NCBI GenBank assembly: GCA_038259455.1
Contig: JBBSOT010000216.1
Span: 1-8,585, forward strand
Direction of reading: 5' to 3'
DNA from: CAMYMG01 sp038259455
GTDB lineage: Bacteria; Pseudomonadota; Alphaproteobacteria; Rhizobiales; Rhizobiaceae
Length of the DNA: 8,585 nt
Positions 1-6,484 of this stretch are shown piece by piece (position 1 is the stretch's first letter; every line of letters begins with the position of its first letter). The translations under genes were made by a program, and so were the position numbers. Under the pieces are notes generated by a model. It was not told the origin of the DNA, did not search any database, and saw only the letters and a list, made by a program, of their open reading frames with translations.

Positions 1-19
1 AGTTTTCGGGCGAATGCTG

Positions 20-220
20 CTAGCGGTCGAGTCTTAGCAGGAACATGCGGTCGTGCGAAAGGCGCATGATCTCGTCCGGCTTGATGGCGTCGAGGGCGGT
101 GATGTGTGCGGACGATAAGATCTCGTCTGCACTCCATGAGTGGATGTGTTTTACGCAAACGTCTTGCCGATCAAGCAGCCAATCAGAACCCTCAATGCAA
201 CCCTCCCAATGCGCTCGGCT
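20..220 (-). pseudogene. Start-less open reading frame remnant beyond the truncated traC
   Basis: On the minus strand a frame is open from about 220 down to a TAG at 22-20 and carries no start codon in its first two thirds. It ends with the residues LDAIKPDEIMRLSHDRMFLL followed by RLDR, which read like genuine protein. It lies in a different frame from the traC fragment that it overlaps at 151-220. I do not recognise the protein. The ending faintly recalls the C-terminal PDEI-x-RL pattern of VirD4/TraG coupling proteins, and traG is the last gene of the traCDG operon, so a deletion from mid-traC to late traG would be one explanation; this is inference only. It may also be an unrelated gene 3' end joined here. 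The true left limit of homology is probably near 197-205, where traC similarity stops. Confidence 0.35.
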
Positions 221-297
221 TCACGCGTTTCAGCTGCCTTGAGCGCCTCTTGCAGTCTGGCAATCTCCTGGCGGATTTTTGAGGATGGCTTCTTCAT
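151..297 (-). pseudogene. traC: Truncated traC (conjugal transfer protein TraC, N-terminal part)
   Basis: This is a 48-codon minus-strand frame starting MKKPSSKIRQEIARLQEALK, followed by an ETREAERIGRVALR stretch. It matches the N-terminus of TraC, a small relaxosome-associated protein encoded divergently from traA across oriT in Ti-type plasmids. The start is convincing: the minus-strand ribosome binding site AAGGAG (plus-strand CTCCTT at 307-312) lies 9 nt upstream of the ATG at 297. The family is usually about twice as long. After the residues RVALR the sequence no longer resembles TraC and ends in VLIGCLIGKTFA and a TAA, so the C-terminal half is missing. The break lies near position 197. 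The short product might still be made, but full TraC function is unlikely. The traD and traG genes that normally follow are not seen in the 150 bases to the left. Confidence 0.7.
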
Positions 298-383
298 TCC
301 GTTCGTCTCCTTTGTGAGAAAGTCTGTGTTTCGAACCCAGCTTTCAGGATTGGAGCGCTGAGCGCACTACTGTGAATCCTACA

Positions 384-471
384 ATCGCCAAGGGCGATGC
401 TTTGGTGAATGATCCCTGCCGTTCGAAAGGACGGCTTCCAAGGGCGCAATTATACGTCGCTATCACGACGT
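384..471. other. oriT: Origin of transfer (oriT) with MOBQ-like nick region
   Basis: The non-coding interval between traC' and traA has the layout of a Ti-type oriT. The core CCAAGGGCGCAATTATACGT (438-457) reads on the minus strand as ...ATAATTGCGCCCTTGG, close to the RSF1010-class nick consensus TAARTGCGCCCT. By analogy the minus strand would be cut between the bases at 445 and 444. A perfect 6-bp inverted repeat, ACGTCG (454-459) and CGACGT (466-471), sits beside the core, as expected for relaxase recognition. Two other small hairpins lie upstream: ATCGCC/GGCGAT (384-398) and GCCGT/ACGGC (418-435). The first contains a second CCAAGGGCG (388-396), exactly 50 bp from the core copy. The relaxase gene starts about 80 bp away, the usual arrangement. 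The exact cut site and outer limits are inferred. Confidence 0.8.
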
Positions 472-533
472 CCTGCTGAGAGTGCCCTGGTGAGATGGCC
501 GTTCCCGACGAACGCATAGATTTGCTTGCAACC

Positions 534-539
534 GGGAGA
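534..539 (+). promoter_or_regulatory. Ribosome binding site deciding the traA start
   Basis: GGGAGA at 534-539 lies 9 nt before a GTG at 549. The protein from that GTG begins MAVPHFSVSVVARGSGRSAV, the form expected for Ti-type TraA proteins. The upstream in-frame ATG at 495 would add 18 residues without family resemblance and has only a weak GGTGAG almost touching it. The GTG is therefore preferred. Confidence 0.65.
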
Positions 540-548
540 AACTCTGCC

Positions 549-3500
549 GTGGCCGTCCCTCATTTCTCCGTCAGCGTCGTCGCCCGCGGCTCGGGCCGTA
601 GCGCCGTACTGTCTGCAGCCTACCGGCACTGCGCGAAGATGGACTTCGACCGCGAAGCCCGGACGATCGATTACACCCACAAGCAAGGGCTCCTGCACGA
701 GGAGTTCGTGATCCCCGCTGACGCACCGCAATGGCTGCGCACCATGATCGGCGATCGCTCGGTTTCGGGAGCGTCGGAAGCCTTCTGGAACAGGGTCGAG
801 GATTTCGAGAAGCGATCTGACGCGCAACTCGCCAAGGATGTCACAATCGCCCTGCCGATCGAGCTCTCAGCCGAGCAGAACATCGCGCTCGTCCGCGATT
901 TCGTCGAACGGCACATCACCGCCAACGGCATGATAGCCGACTGGGTCTTTCACGATGCGCCGGGTAATCCGCACATCCATCTGATGACCACCTTGCGACC
1001 GCTGACCGAAGACGGGTTTGGGCCGAAGAAGATGGCGGTCATCGGTCCAGACGGCAATCCCATACGCAACGACAGTGGCAAGATCGTCTATCAACTCTGG
1101 GCAGGAAGCATCGAGGATTTCAATGTGTTTCGCGACGGCTGGTTTGCCTGCCAGAACCGTCATCTGGCGCTTGCCGGTCTCGATATTCGCATCGACGGCC
1201 GCTCTTTCGAAAAGCAGGGTATCGAGCTTACGCCCACCATCCATCTTGGCGTCGGGACCAAAGCGATCAAGCGGAAAGCCGATGACGCAGGCGAACAGGT
1301 CTCGCTTGAACGGTTAGAGCTGCAGGAAGAGCGCCGGTCCGAGAATGCCCGGCGGATCCAGCGCAATCCGGAAATCGTACTCGATCTGATCACACGGGAG
1401 AGAAGCGTCTTCAATGAGCGGGATATCGCCAGGATCCTGCACCGGTATATCGACGATGCCCACCTCTTCCAGAGCCTGATGGCGCGCATTCTGCAAAGTC
1501 CTCAGACGCTGCGGCTCGATCGCGAGAGGATCGACTTTGCCACCGGTGAGCGGCTACCTGCCAAATACACCACCCGCGAGCTGATCCGGCTAGAGGCCGG
1601 GATGGCCAACCGGGCGGTCTGGTTGTTGAAGCGATCGTCGTACGGCGTGCGGCAAGCTGTGCTCGATGCCACGTTTGCACGCCATGAGCGTCTGTCCGAT
1701 GAGCAGAAGACGGCGATTCAGCATGTTACCGCCGGTGAACGGATCGCCGCCGTGATTGGTCGTGCAGGTGCGGGCAAGACGACCATGATGAAGGCCGCGC
1801 GGGAAGCGTGGGAGACTTCCGGCTACCGCGTCGTTGGTGGCGCCCTTGCCGGAAAGGCGGCGGAGGGTCTGGAAAAGGAAGCCGGTATCGTCTCCCGCAC
1901 GCTTGCGTCCTGGGAGCTCCGCTGGGCGCAAGGCCGCGTGCAGCTCGACGACAGGACCATCTTCGTTCTTGACGAGGCGGGGATGGTGTCGTCGCGGCAG
2001 ATGGCGCTGTTTGTTGAAGCGGTGACCAAAGCCGGAGCCAAACTCGTCCTGGTTGGCGATCCCGAACAGCTGCAGCCAATCGAAGCCGGTGCCGCCTTCC
2101 GGGCGATTGCCGATCGCATCGGTTATGCCGAACTCGAAACCATCTATCGTCAGCGCGAGCAATGGATGCGTGATGCCTCGCTTGATCTGGCGCGTGGCAA
2201 TGTCGGCAAGGCGGTCGATGCCTATCGGGCAAATGGAAGGATGATCAGTTCTGAGCTGAAGGCGGACGCGGTCTCGAACCTTATCACGGACTGGAACCGG
2301 GATTATGATCCGGCCAGATTATCCCTGATCCTTGCGCATCTTCGCCGCGATGTCCGGATGCTGAACGAGCTGGCGCGCGCAAAACTCATCGAGCGCGGTA
2401 TCATCGAAACCGGATCGACCTTCAAGACAGCGGACGGCGACCGCAACTTCGCGACCGGCGACCAGATTGTCTTCCTGAAGAATGAGGCTTCGCTCGGTGT
2501 CAAGAACGGCATGCTGGCCAGGGTGGTGAAAGCTGGCCCCGGCCGGATCGTTGCCGAAATCGGTGAAGGCGACCATCGCCGTGAGATCATAGTTGAGCAG
2601 CGCTTCTACAACACTGTCGATCACGGTTATGCCACGACGGTGCACAAAGCCCAGGGCGCCACAGTTGATCAGGTCAAGGTGCTTGCCTCCCTCTCGCTTG
2701 ATCGTCACCTGACCTATGTGGCTATGACCCGCCACCGCGAGGATCTCGCCGTCTATTACGGTGCACGATCATTCGCCAAGGCTGGCGGTCTTGTTCCGAT
2801 GCTGTCGCGCAGGAATGCCAAGGAGACGACGCTCGATTATGCGGGCGGCAGCTTTTACGGCCAGGCCCTTCGCTTTGCGGAGGCCCGCGGACTGCACATC
2901 GTCAATGTTGCCAGAACCATTGCCCGTGACCGGCTTGAATGGACGGTTCGGCAGAAACACAAGCTCGTGGATCTCGGCGGCCGGCTTGCTGCCATTGGCG
3001 CCCGGATCGGCCTCCCTACAAGCGTGGCGAAAACCATTCCCAATATAACAACGGAAGCAAAGCCCATGGTGGCTGGCACAACCACCTTCCCCAATTCGAT
3101 CGACCAGGCGGTCGAGGACAAACTCGTCGCTGACCCAGTGCTCAAGAAACTATGGGAGGAGGTGTCGATGCGCTTCCATCATGTCTATGCGCATCCGGAA
3201 GCCGCATTCAAGGCCGTCGATGTTGACGCAATGCTGCGGGACCGGACAACAGCGAAGAACACCATCGTCAGGATTGCGGGTGAGCCTGAAGCGTTCGGTA
3301 CGCTCAGGGGCAAGACGGGCATGTTTGCAAGCCGCACGGAGAGGTCGGAGCGTGCGCGAGCGCTCAACAATGTCCCGGCCCTTGCCGACGCTATCCGCGA
3401 TTATCTGCGTCAGAGAACCGAAATAGCGCGGCAACACCGGGCACAGGAGCTGGCGTCACGACAACAGATTGCCCTGGAAATCCCCGCGCTCTCCGCCAGT

Positions 3501-3857
3501 GCGCGACACGTGCTCGAACGTGTCCGCGACGCCATCGCTCGCAACGACCTTCCAGCCGGGCTCGAACATGCTCTCGCAGACAGAAACGTGACGGCCGAAC
3601 TCGAAGGATTTGCCAGGGCGGTGTCCGAGCGCTTTGGTGAACGGACTTTCCTGCCCCTTGCCGCAAAAGAGGCGGGCGGTGAGGCGTTCCAGCGGGTCAC
3701 GGCAAGCATGAATCCGGCGCAGGGATATGAAGTTCAACAGGCCTGGAACACGATGCGGACCGTGCAGCAACTTTCCGCGCATGAGCGGACCGTGACGGCG
3801 CTGAAACAATCCGAGGCCATGCGTCAGACAAAGAGCAAGGGGATGGCTCTGAAATGA
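549..3857 (+). CDS. traA: TraA conjugative relaxase/helicase (MOBQ, Ti-plasmid type)
   Basis: The protein has about 1,102 residues from the GTG start (1,120 if the ATG at 495 is used), the normal size for Ti-type TraA. TraA nicks oriT, stays covalently attached to the 5' end, and unwinds the strand to be transferred. Numbered from the GTG, the MobA/MobL-type relaxase domain occupies roughly 1-240. It has the likely catalytic tyrosine at 25 (SAAYRH) and the metal-binding histidines in HD..GNPHIH (135, 142, 144). A RecD/TraI-like helicase follows: Walker A GRAGAGKT (404-411), Walker B DEAG (475-478), GDPEQLQP (503-510), YRQRE (~533), VHKAQG (698-703) and YVAMTRHR (723-730). The C-terminal ~350 residues are charged and helical with no named motif. 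All key residues appear intact. It overlaps traF by 4 bp (ATGA), which points to translational coupling, and it faces oriT. Confidence 0.95.
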   Translation: MAVPHFSVSVVARGSGRSAVLSAAYRHCAKMDFDREARTIDYTHKQGLLHEEFVIPADAPQWLRTMIGDRSVSGASEAFWNRVEDFEKRSDAQLAKDVTIALPIELSAEQNIALVRDFVERHITANGMIADWVFHDAPGNPHIHLMTTLRPLTEDGFGPKKMAVIGPDGNPIRNDSGKIVYQLWAGSIEDFNVFRDGWFACQNRHLALAGLDIRIDGRSFEKQGIELTPTIHLGVGTKAIKRKADDAGEQVSLERLELQEERRSENARRIQRNPEIVLDLITRERSVFNERDIARILHRYIDDAHLFQSLMARILQSPQTLRLDRERIDFATGERLPAKYTTRELIRLEAGMANRAVWLLKRSSYGVRQAVLDATFARHERLSDEQKTAIQHVTAGERIAAVIGRAGAGKTTMMKAAREAWETSGYRVVGGALAGKAAEGLEKEAGIVSRTLASWELRWAQGRVQLDDRTIFVLDEAGMVSSRQMALFVEAVTKAGAKLVLVGDPEQLQPIEAGAAFRAIADRIGYAELETIYRQREQWMRDASLDLARGNVGKAVDAYRANGRMISSELKADAVSNLITDWNRDYDPARLSLILAHLRRDVRMLNELARAKLIERGIIETGSTFKTADGDRNFATGDQIVFLKNEASLGVKNGMLARVVKAGPGRIVAEIGEGDHRREIIVEQRFYNTVDHGYATTVHKAQGATVDQVKVLASLSLDRHLTYVAMTRHREDLAVYYGARSFAKAGGLVPMLSRRNAKETTLDYAGGSFYGQALRFAEARGLHIVNVARTIARDRLEWTVRQKHKLVDLGGRLAAIGARIGLPTSVAKTIPNITTEAKPMVAGTTTFPNSIDQAVEDKLVADPVLKKLWEEVSMRFHHVYAHPEAAFKAVDVDAMLRDRTTAKNTIVRIAGEPEAFGTLRGKTGMFASRTERSERARALNNVPALADAIRDYLRQRTEIARQHRAQELASRQQIALEIPALSASARHVLERVRDAIARNDLPAGLEHALADRNVTAELEGFARAVSERFGERTFLPLAAKEAGGEAFQRVTASMNPAQGYEVQQAWNTMRTVQQLSAHERTVTALKQSEAMRQTKSKGMALK

Positions 3858-4420
3858 TCAACACCATGAGTTGGAGGGGATATGATCACTCACGTCGGAG
3901 AGGTGCCGCAATCCTGGTCTTCGTCGCGGCATCCGTCTTGGGCATTTTTCCCATTGCTGCAGCTATCGGTGGCTACAGGATCAACACCACGCCAAGCGAG
4001 CCGCTCGGGCTCTGGCGCATCGTGGCCCTCAAGCGTCCCGTCGCAGTTGGCGATCTCGTCTTCATCTGCCCTCCTGACACAGCCACCACCCGTGCAGCCC
4101 GTGAGTGCGGCTATCTGCGATCCGGGTTGTGCGAAGGTGATAACGCGCCTTTGATCAAGACAGTGATTGCGACCGCAGGGCAATCCGTCGAAATCCGAGA
4201 TGGTGTTCGCGTCGATGGAATTCCAATCACCAATTCGATAGTGGCGAAGACTGATGGCAAGGGGCGGCCTCTGACACCCTATTCTGGTGGCCGGGTTCCG
4301 GCGGACACTGTGTTCCTGCATTCCAGTTTTGTCGCGTCTTACGACTCTCGCTACTTCGGACCGCTGCCCACGTCAGGCATTCTTGGCCTCGCTCAGGAGG
4401 TTCTGACCTATGCCCCGTAA
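3854..4420 (+). CDS. traF: TraF conjugal transfer peptidase (S26 signal peptidase family)
   Basis: The 188-residue protein has an N-terminal basic stretch (HSRRRG) and one hydrophobic segment at about 17-40, so it is probably anchored in the inner membrane with the catalytic part outside the cytoplasm. The family catalytic dyad is visible: serine 48 in NTTPSEPLGLWR and lysine 102 in LIKTVIATAGQ. Their spacing is close to that of RP4 TraF (Ser37/Lys89). In RP4, TraF processes and cyclises the TrbC pilin, and the Ti TraF is thought to act likewise on its pilin; no trb gene is visible in this window. The ATG sits inside the traA stop (ATGA). Its 3' end overlaps traB by 11 bp. Confidence 0.9.
   Translation: MINTMSWRGYDHSRRRGAAILVFVAASVLGIFPIAAAIGGYRINTTPSEPLGLWRIVALKRPVAVGDLVFICPPDTATTRAARECGYLRSGLCEGDNAPLIKTVIATAGQSVEIRDGVRVDGIPITNSIVAKTDGKGRPLTPYSGGRVPADTVFLHSSFVASYDSRYFGPLPTSGILGLAQEVLTYAP
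4395..4400 (+). promoter_or_regulatory. traB ribosome binding site inside traF
   Basis: A perfect AGGAGG within the last codons of traF lies 9 nt upstream of the traB ATG at 4410. It supports that start and strong independent initiation of traB despite the gene overlap. Confidence 0.75.
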
Positions 4421-5573
4421 ACGCCTCCTGACTGCGATACTGGTCGCCTTGGCAGCTGTGGCTGGGTGGGTGGGGTGGAGCGGTTCGGTCCTGTTTCTAC
4501 CCGTCGCTCTCGCTTTCCCCGTTCTATGGTCGATTGCGCCGAAGAGGCGCGCAGCAGCGCTGGTGTCATCGGGATACTTTCTGGCTGCATCGCGGGGCCT
4601 GCCGCAGGGCGTCGCGACCTTCTACCAATCCGACCTCTGGCCCGGATTGCTGCTCTGGGTGCTGGCTTCATCTAGCTTTGTCGCCGTCCACGCCGTGCTC
4701 TGGACACGAAACCCAAAACTGCGCCCGCTTCGCTATCTGGTGGCAGCCTTCCTCACGGCGGTTCCGCCATTCGGAATCACCGGATGGGCACATCCTGTCA
4801 CTGCCGCAGGGGTCTTCTTTCCTGGATGGGGATGGTTGGGTCTCGCCGCGATGACAGCCGGCCTGATGGGCCTCGTAACCCGCATCCGGCCGGCTGTGGC
4901 CATCATCCTTGCCGGATTCTGGCTCTGGTCCGCCGCAGTCTGGACCGATCCAAAAGTAATCGACGGTTGGCGTGGTGTCGATCTTGATTTTGGAGCATCG
5001 CTCGGACGGGATGCAGGTCTTGCCCGACAGCGCGAATTGACCGCGACAGCGCGCCGCTTCGCTACCGGCAATGTCGACATTGTGCTGTTGCCGGAAAGTG
5101 CCCTTGGCAGCTGGACCCCGACAGTCGAACGCTTCTGGGTCGACGCGCTGAAGGGGACATCTCTGACGGTGATAGCAGGAGCTTCCGTTATCAATGCCGA
5201 AGGCTATGACAATGTCCTCGTCGCCATCACCAACAAAGGCGGGCGTGTCCTCTACCGTGAGCGGATGCCTGTCCCGGGCTCGATGTGGCAGCCTTGGCGA
5301 TCATGGCTGGGAGGAACCGGCGGGGCGCGGGCGGACTTTTTCGCAAACCCTGTCGTCGAACTGAACGGCCAGAATCTGGCGCCCCTGATCTGCTATGAGC
5401 AGCTGATCGTCTGGCCGGTTTTGCACTCCTTGATGAGCGACCCGGACGCCATTGTTGCAGTCGGCAATGGATGGTGGACGGCGGAAACATCCGTTATTGC
5501 GATCCAGCGTGCGAGCACCACCGCATGGGCGCGGCTGTTCGGTAAACCACTTATCCTTTCCTTCAACATCTGA
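4410..5573 (+). CDS. traB: TraB conjugal transfer membrane protein with nitrilase-like domain
   Basis: The protein has 387 residues. The first ~180 contain several hydrophobic segments (about 8-40, 50-62, 80-100, 107-130, 133-155, 160-178), and the rest is a carbon-nitrogen hydrolase-like domain. This resembles apolipoprotein N-acyltransferase (Lnt) in architecture. Of the nitrilase triad, the glutamate (E229 in LLPESALGSW) and cysteine (C328 in LICYEQ) are visible. The usual lysine region reads LYRERMPVPGSMW (281-293), with no lysine at the expected place. Ti-plasmid TraB promotes efficient transfer but its reaction is not established. The gene is tightly packed between traF (11-bp overlap) and traH (16-bp gap), so it is most likely part of the traAFBH transcript. 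The ending at LILSFNI looks natural rather than truncated. Confidence 0.88.
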   Translation: MPRKRLLTAILVALAAVAGWVGWSGSVLFLPVALAFPVLWSIAPKRRAAALVSSGYFLAASRGLPQGVATFYQSDLWPGLLLWVLASSSFVAVHAVLWTRNPKLRPLRYLVAAFLTAVPPFGITGWAHPVTAAGVFFPGWGWLGLAAMTAGLMGLVTRIRPAVAIILAGFWLWSAAVWTDPKVIDGWRGVDLDFGASLGRDAGLARQRELTATARRFATGNVDIVLLPESALGSWTPTVERFWVDALKGTSLTVIAGASVINAEGYDNVLVAITNKGGRVLYRERMPVPGSMWQPWRSWLGGTGGARADFFANPVVELNGQNLAPLICYEQLIVWPVLHSLMSDPDAIVAVGNGWWTAETSVIAIQRASTTAWARLFGKPLILSFNI

Positions 5574-5589
5574 TTGCCAAGGAACCGAG

Positions 5590-6201
5590 ATGCTTGATGC
5601 TGCGCTGAATGAAAAATGTTCCGATCCGTCCCTCAACCCCGCCATTGTCGAGCGTTTCGTTGATGCGGCAGGCGCTCCCGATCCACTCGCCATCACCGTG
5701 AAAGCCGGTGGTCGTCTCATCCTCGTGCCGAAGCCAAAAACGCCCGATGAGACCATGGAGATCGTCAGGCAGCATCTGGGCAAAGCCGTGGTTCGGGTTG
5801 GTTTGACGCAAGTTCCAGCAGGTGTGGGCGTGAAGGACCCGTCCGAACTGAAACCGGACCTCGTCGATGCTTGCGAGAATCTTCGCATGGGCACTGCCAT
5901 GTTTGCGAAGGTCATGCGCATTGTGGCAAAATGGTATGGCAATCCAACGGACAGCCAAGTTCAGTCTCAAATCTTTAAGGATGCCGTTTCCGCCTGGAGG
6001 ACTGGCGAGTTCGAAGGGGTGAACGTATTTCAAGCACAGGACCCGGGCAGTCCTACCATTGAATCTCTCGGTGGAGACCGCCAGCTTGATGCGGCAGGGA
6101 CTGCTGAGCACACTTCCGGCTCTGAAACCGTGGACTCACAGTCTGATCCGCAAAATACGGGAATTAGAATCGATCTGTCTCGCATTGACGGCCAGAAATG
6201 A
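5590..6201 (+). CDS. traH: TraH family conjugal transfer protein
   Basis: The protein has 203 residues. The ATG at 5590 is preceded by AAGGA (5579-5583) at 6 nt; an upstream in-frame ATG at 5452 lies deep inside traB and is unlikely. Recognisable stretches include DPLAITVKAGGRLILVP (31-47), GVKDPSELKPDLVDACENLR (80-99) and IVAKWYGNPTD (111-121), which I associate with TraH of Ti and symbiotic plasmids. The last ~50 residues are Ser/Asp/Gly/Thr-rich and probably disordered. No signal peptide or membrane segment is evident, so it is predicted cytoplasmic. Its molecular role is not known to me; it is named by sequence family and by position as the last gene of the traA-traF-traB-traH run. It should not be confused with the unrelated F-plasmid TraH. 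Confidence 0.85.
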   Translation: MLDAALNEKCSDPSLNPAIVERFVDAAGAPDPLAITVKAGGRLILVPKPKTPDETMEIVRQHLGKAVVRVGLTQVPAGVGVKDPSELKPDLVDACENLRMGTAMFAKVMRIVAKWYGNPTDSQVQSQIFKDAVSAWRTGEFEGVNVFQAQDPGSPTIESLGGDRQLDAAGTAEHTSGSETVDSQSDPQNTGIRIDLSRIDGQK

Positions 6202-6298
6202 GGTGTGTGACGCTTGTGCTTTGTGCTCCGGGCTTTCATTTCTGCGCAATCGTAGCTGGTATGGCGGTTTTGGAAGGCATGAGGGGGACTGAGCCAAT
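6202..6298. other. Gap after traH with no recognised element
   Basis: Between the traH stop and the repeat array there is about 100 bp without a plausible gene on either strand. I saw no convincing rho-independent terminator (no GC stem followed by a T-run), so how the tra transcript ends is unclear and read-through towards the Fic gene is possible. Confidence 0.4.
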
Positions 6299-6409
6299 CG
6301 CATGAAAATAGTGAGAGTCATATTCACAATAATAGTGTGTTTAAAATGCATAATATTAGTGTTTGTAAAATGCGCAAAACTAGTGCAACCATGCTGCGTG
6401 AAAGACGTG
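6299..6409 (+). repeat. Array of 15-bp motifs at exact 24-bp spacing (iteron- or operator-like)
   Basis: The pentamer TAGTG starts at 6309, 6333, 6357 and 6381, exactly 24 bp apart each time. The ten bases before each copy are also similar (CGCATGAAAA, TTCACAATAA, TGCATAATAT, TGCGCAAAAC), giving the approximate motif TGCRYAAAANTAGTG. A degenerate fifth copy, TGCGTGAAAG ACGTG, ends at 6409 in the same phase. The array is AT-rich in otherwise GC-rich DNA and ends 75 bp before the Fic gene start. Regularly phased sites of this kind bind a protein cooperatively. The obvious candidate is the winged-helix region of the downstream gene product, making this an autoregulatory operator. An iteron origin is the alternative, but no rep gene is visible here. 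Confidence 0.75.
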
Positions 6410-6484
6410 TTCCGCATGGCGCCATCAACAGGCTCTTGTCCCGCCAAAGAACACAAAGGACACGGGAGATGAGCGGAGGCCAAC

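Noticed and set aside
44..68. Inverted repeat CATGCG/CGCATG with a 13-bp loop.
   Set aside because: A 6-bp match with a long loop in GC-rich DNA is expected by chance, and there is no supporting context.
298..548. A TraR-type tra box in the traC-traA interval.
   Set aside because: No 18-bp palindrome resembling the known quorum-sensing tra box was found, so the type of tra regulation cannot be stated.
5452..5589. An upstream extension of traH from an ATG at 5452.
   Set aside because: It lies inside traB in another frame, its translation looks like a shadow of traB, and the ATG at 5590 has a ribosome binding site and a family-like N-terminus.
6299..6409. A CRISPR array.
   Set aside because: The units are 24 bp with only about 15 conserved bases, no spacers of regular length separate identical repeats, and no cas genes are present.
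6302..6472. A 56-codon plus-strand frame (starting MKIVRVIFTI) running through the 24-bp repeats, hydrophobic and cysteine-containing.
   Set aside because: Its eight-residue periodicity simply follows from the 24-bp DNA repeats being a multiple of three, and the nearest purine-rich site is about 14 nt from the ATG. The DNA-level repeat explains it better than a small membrane protein, though it is not excluded.
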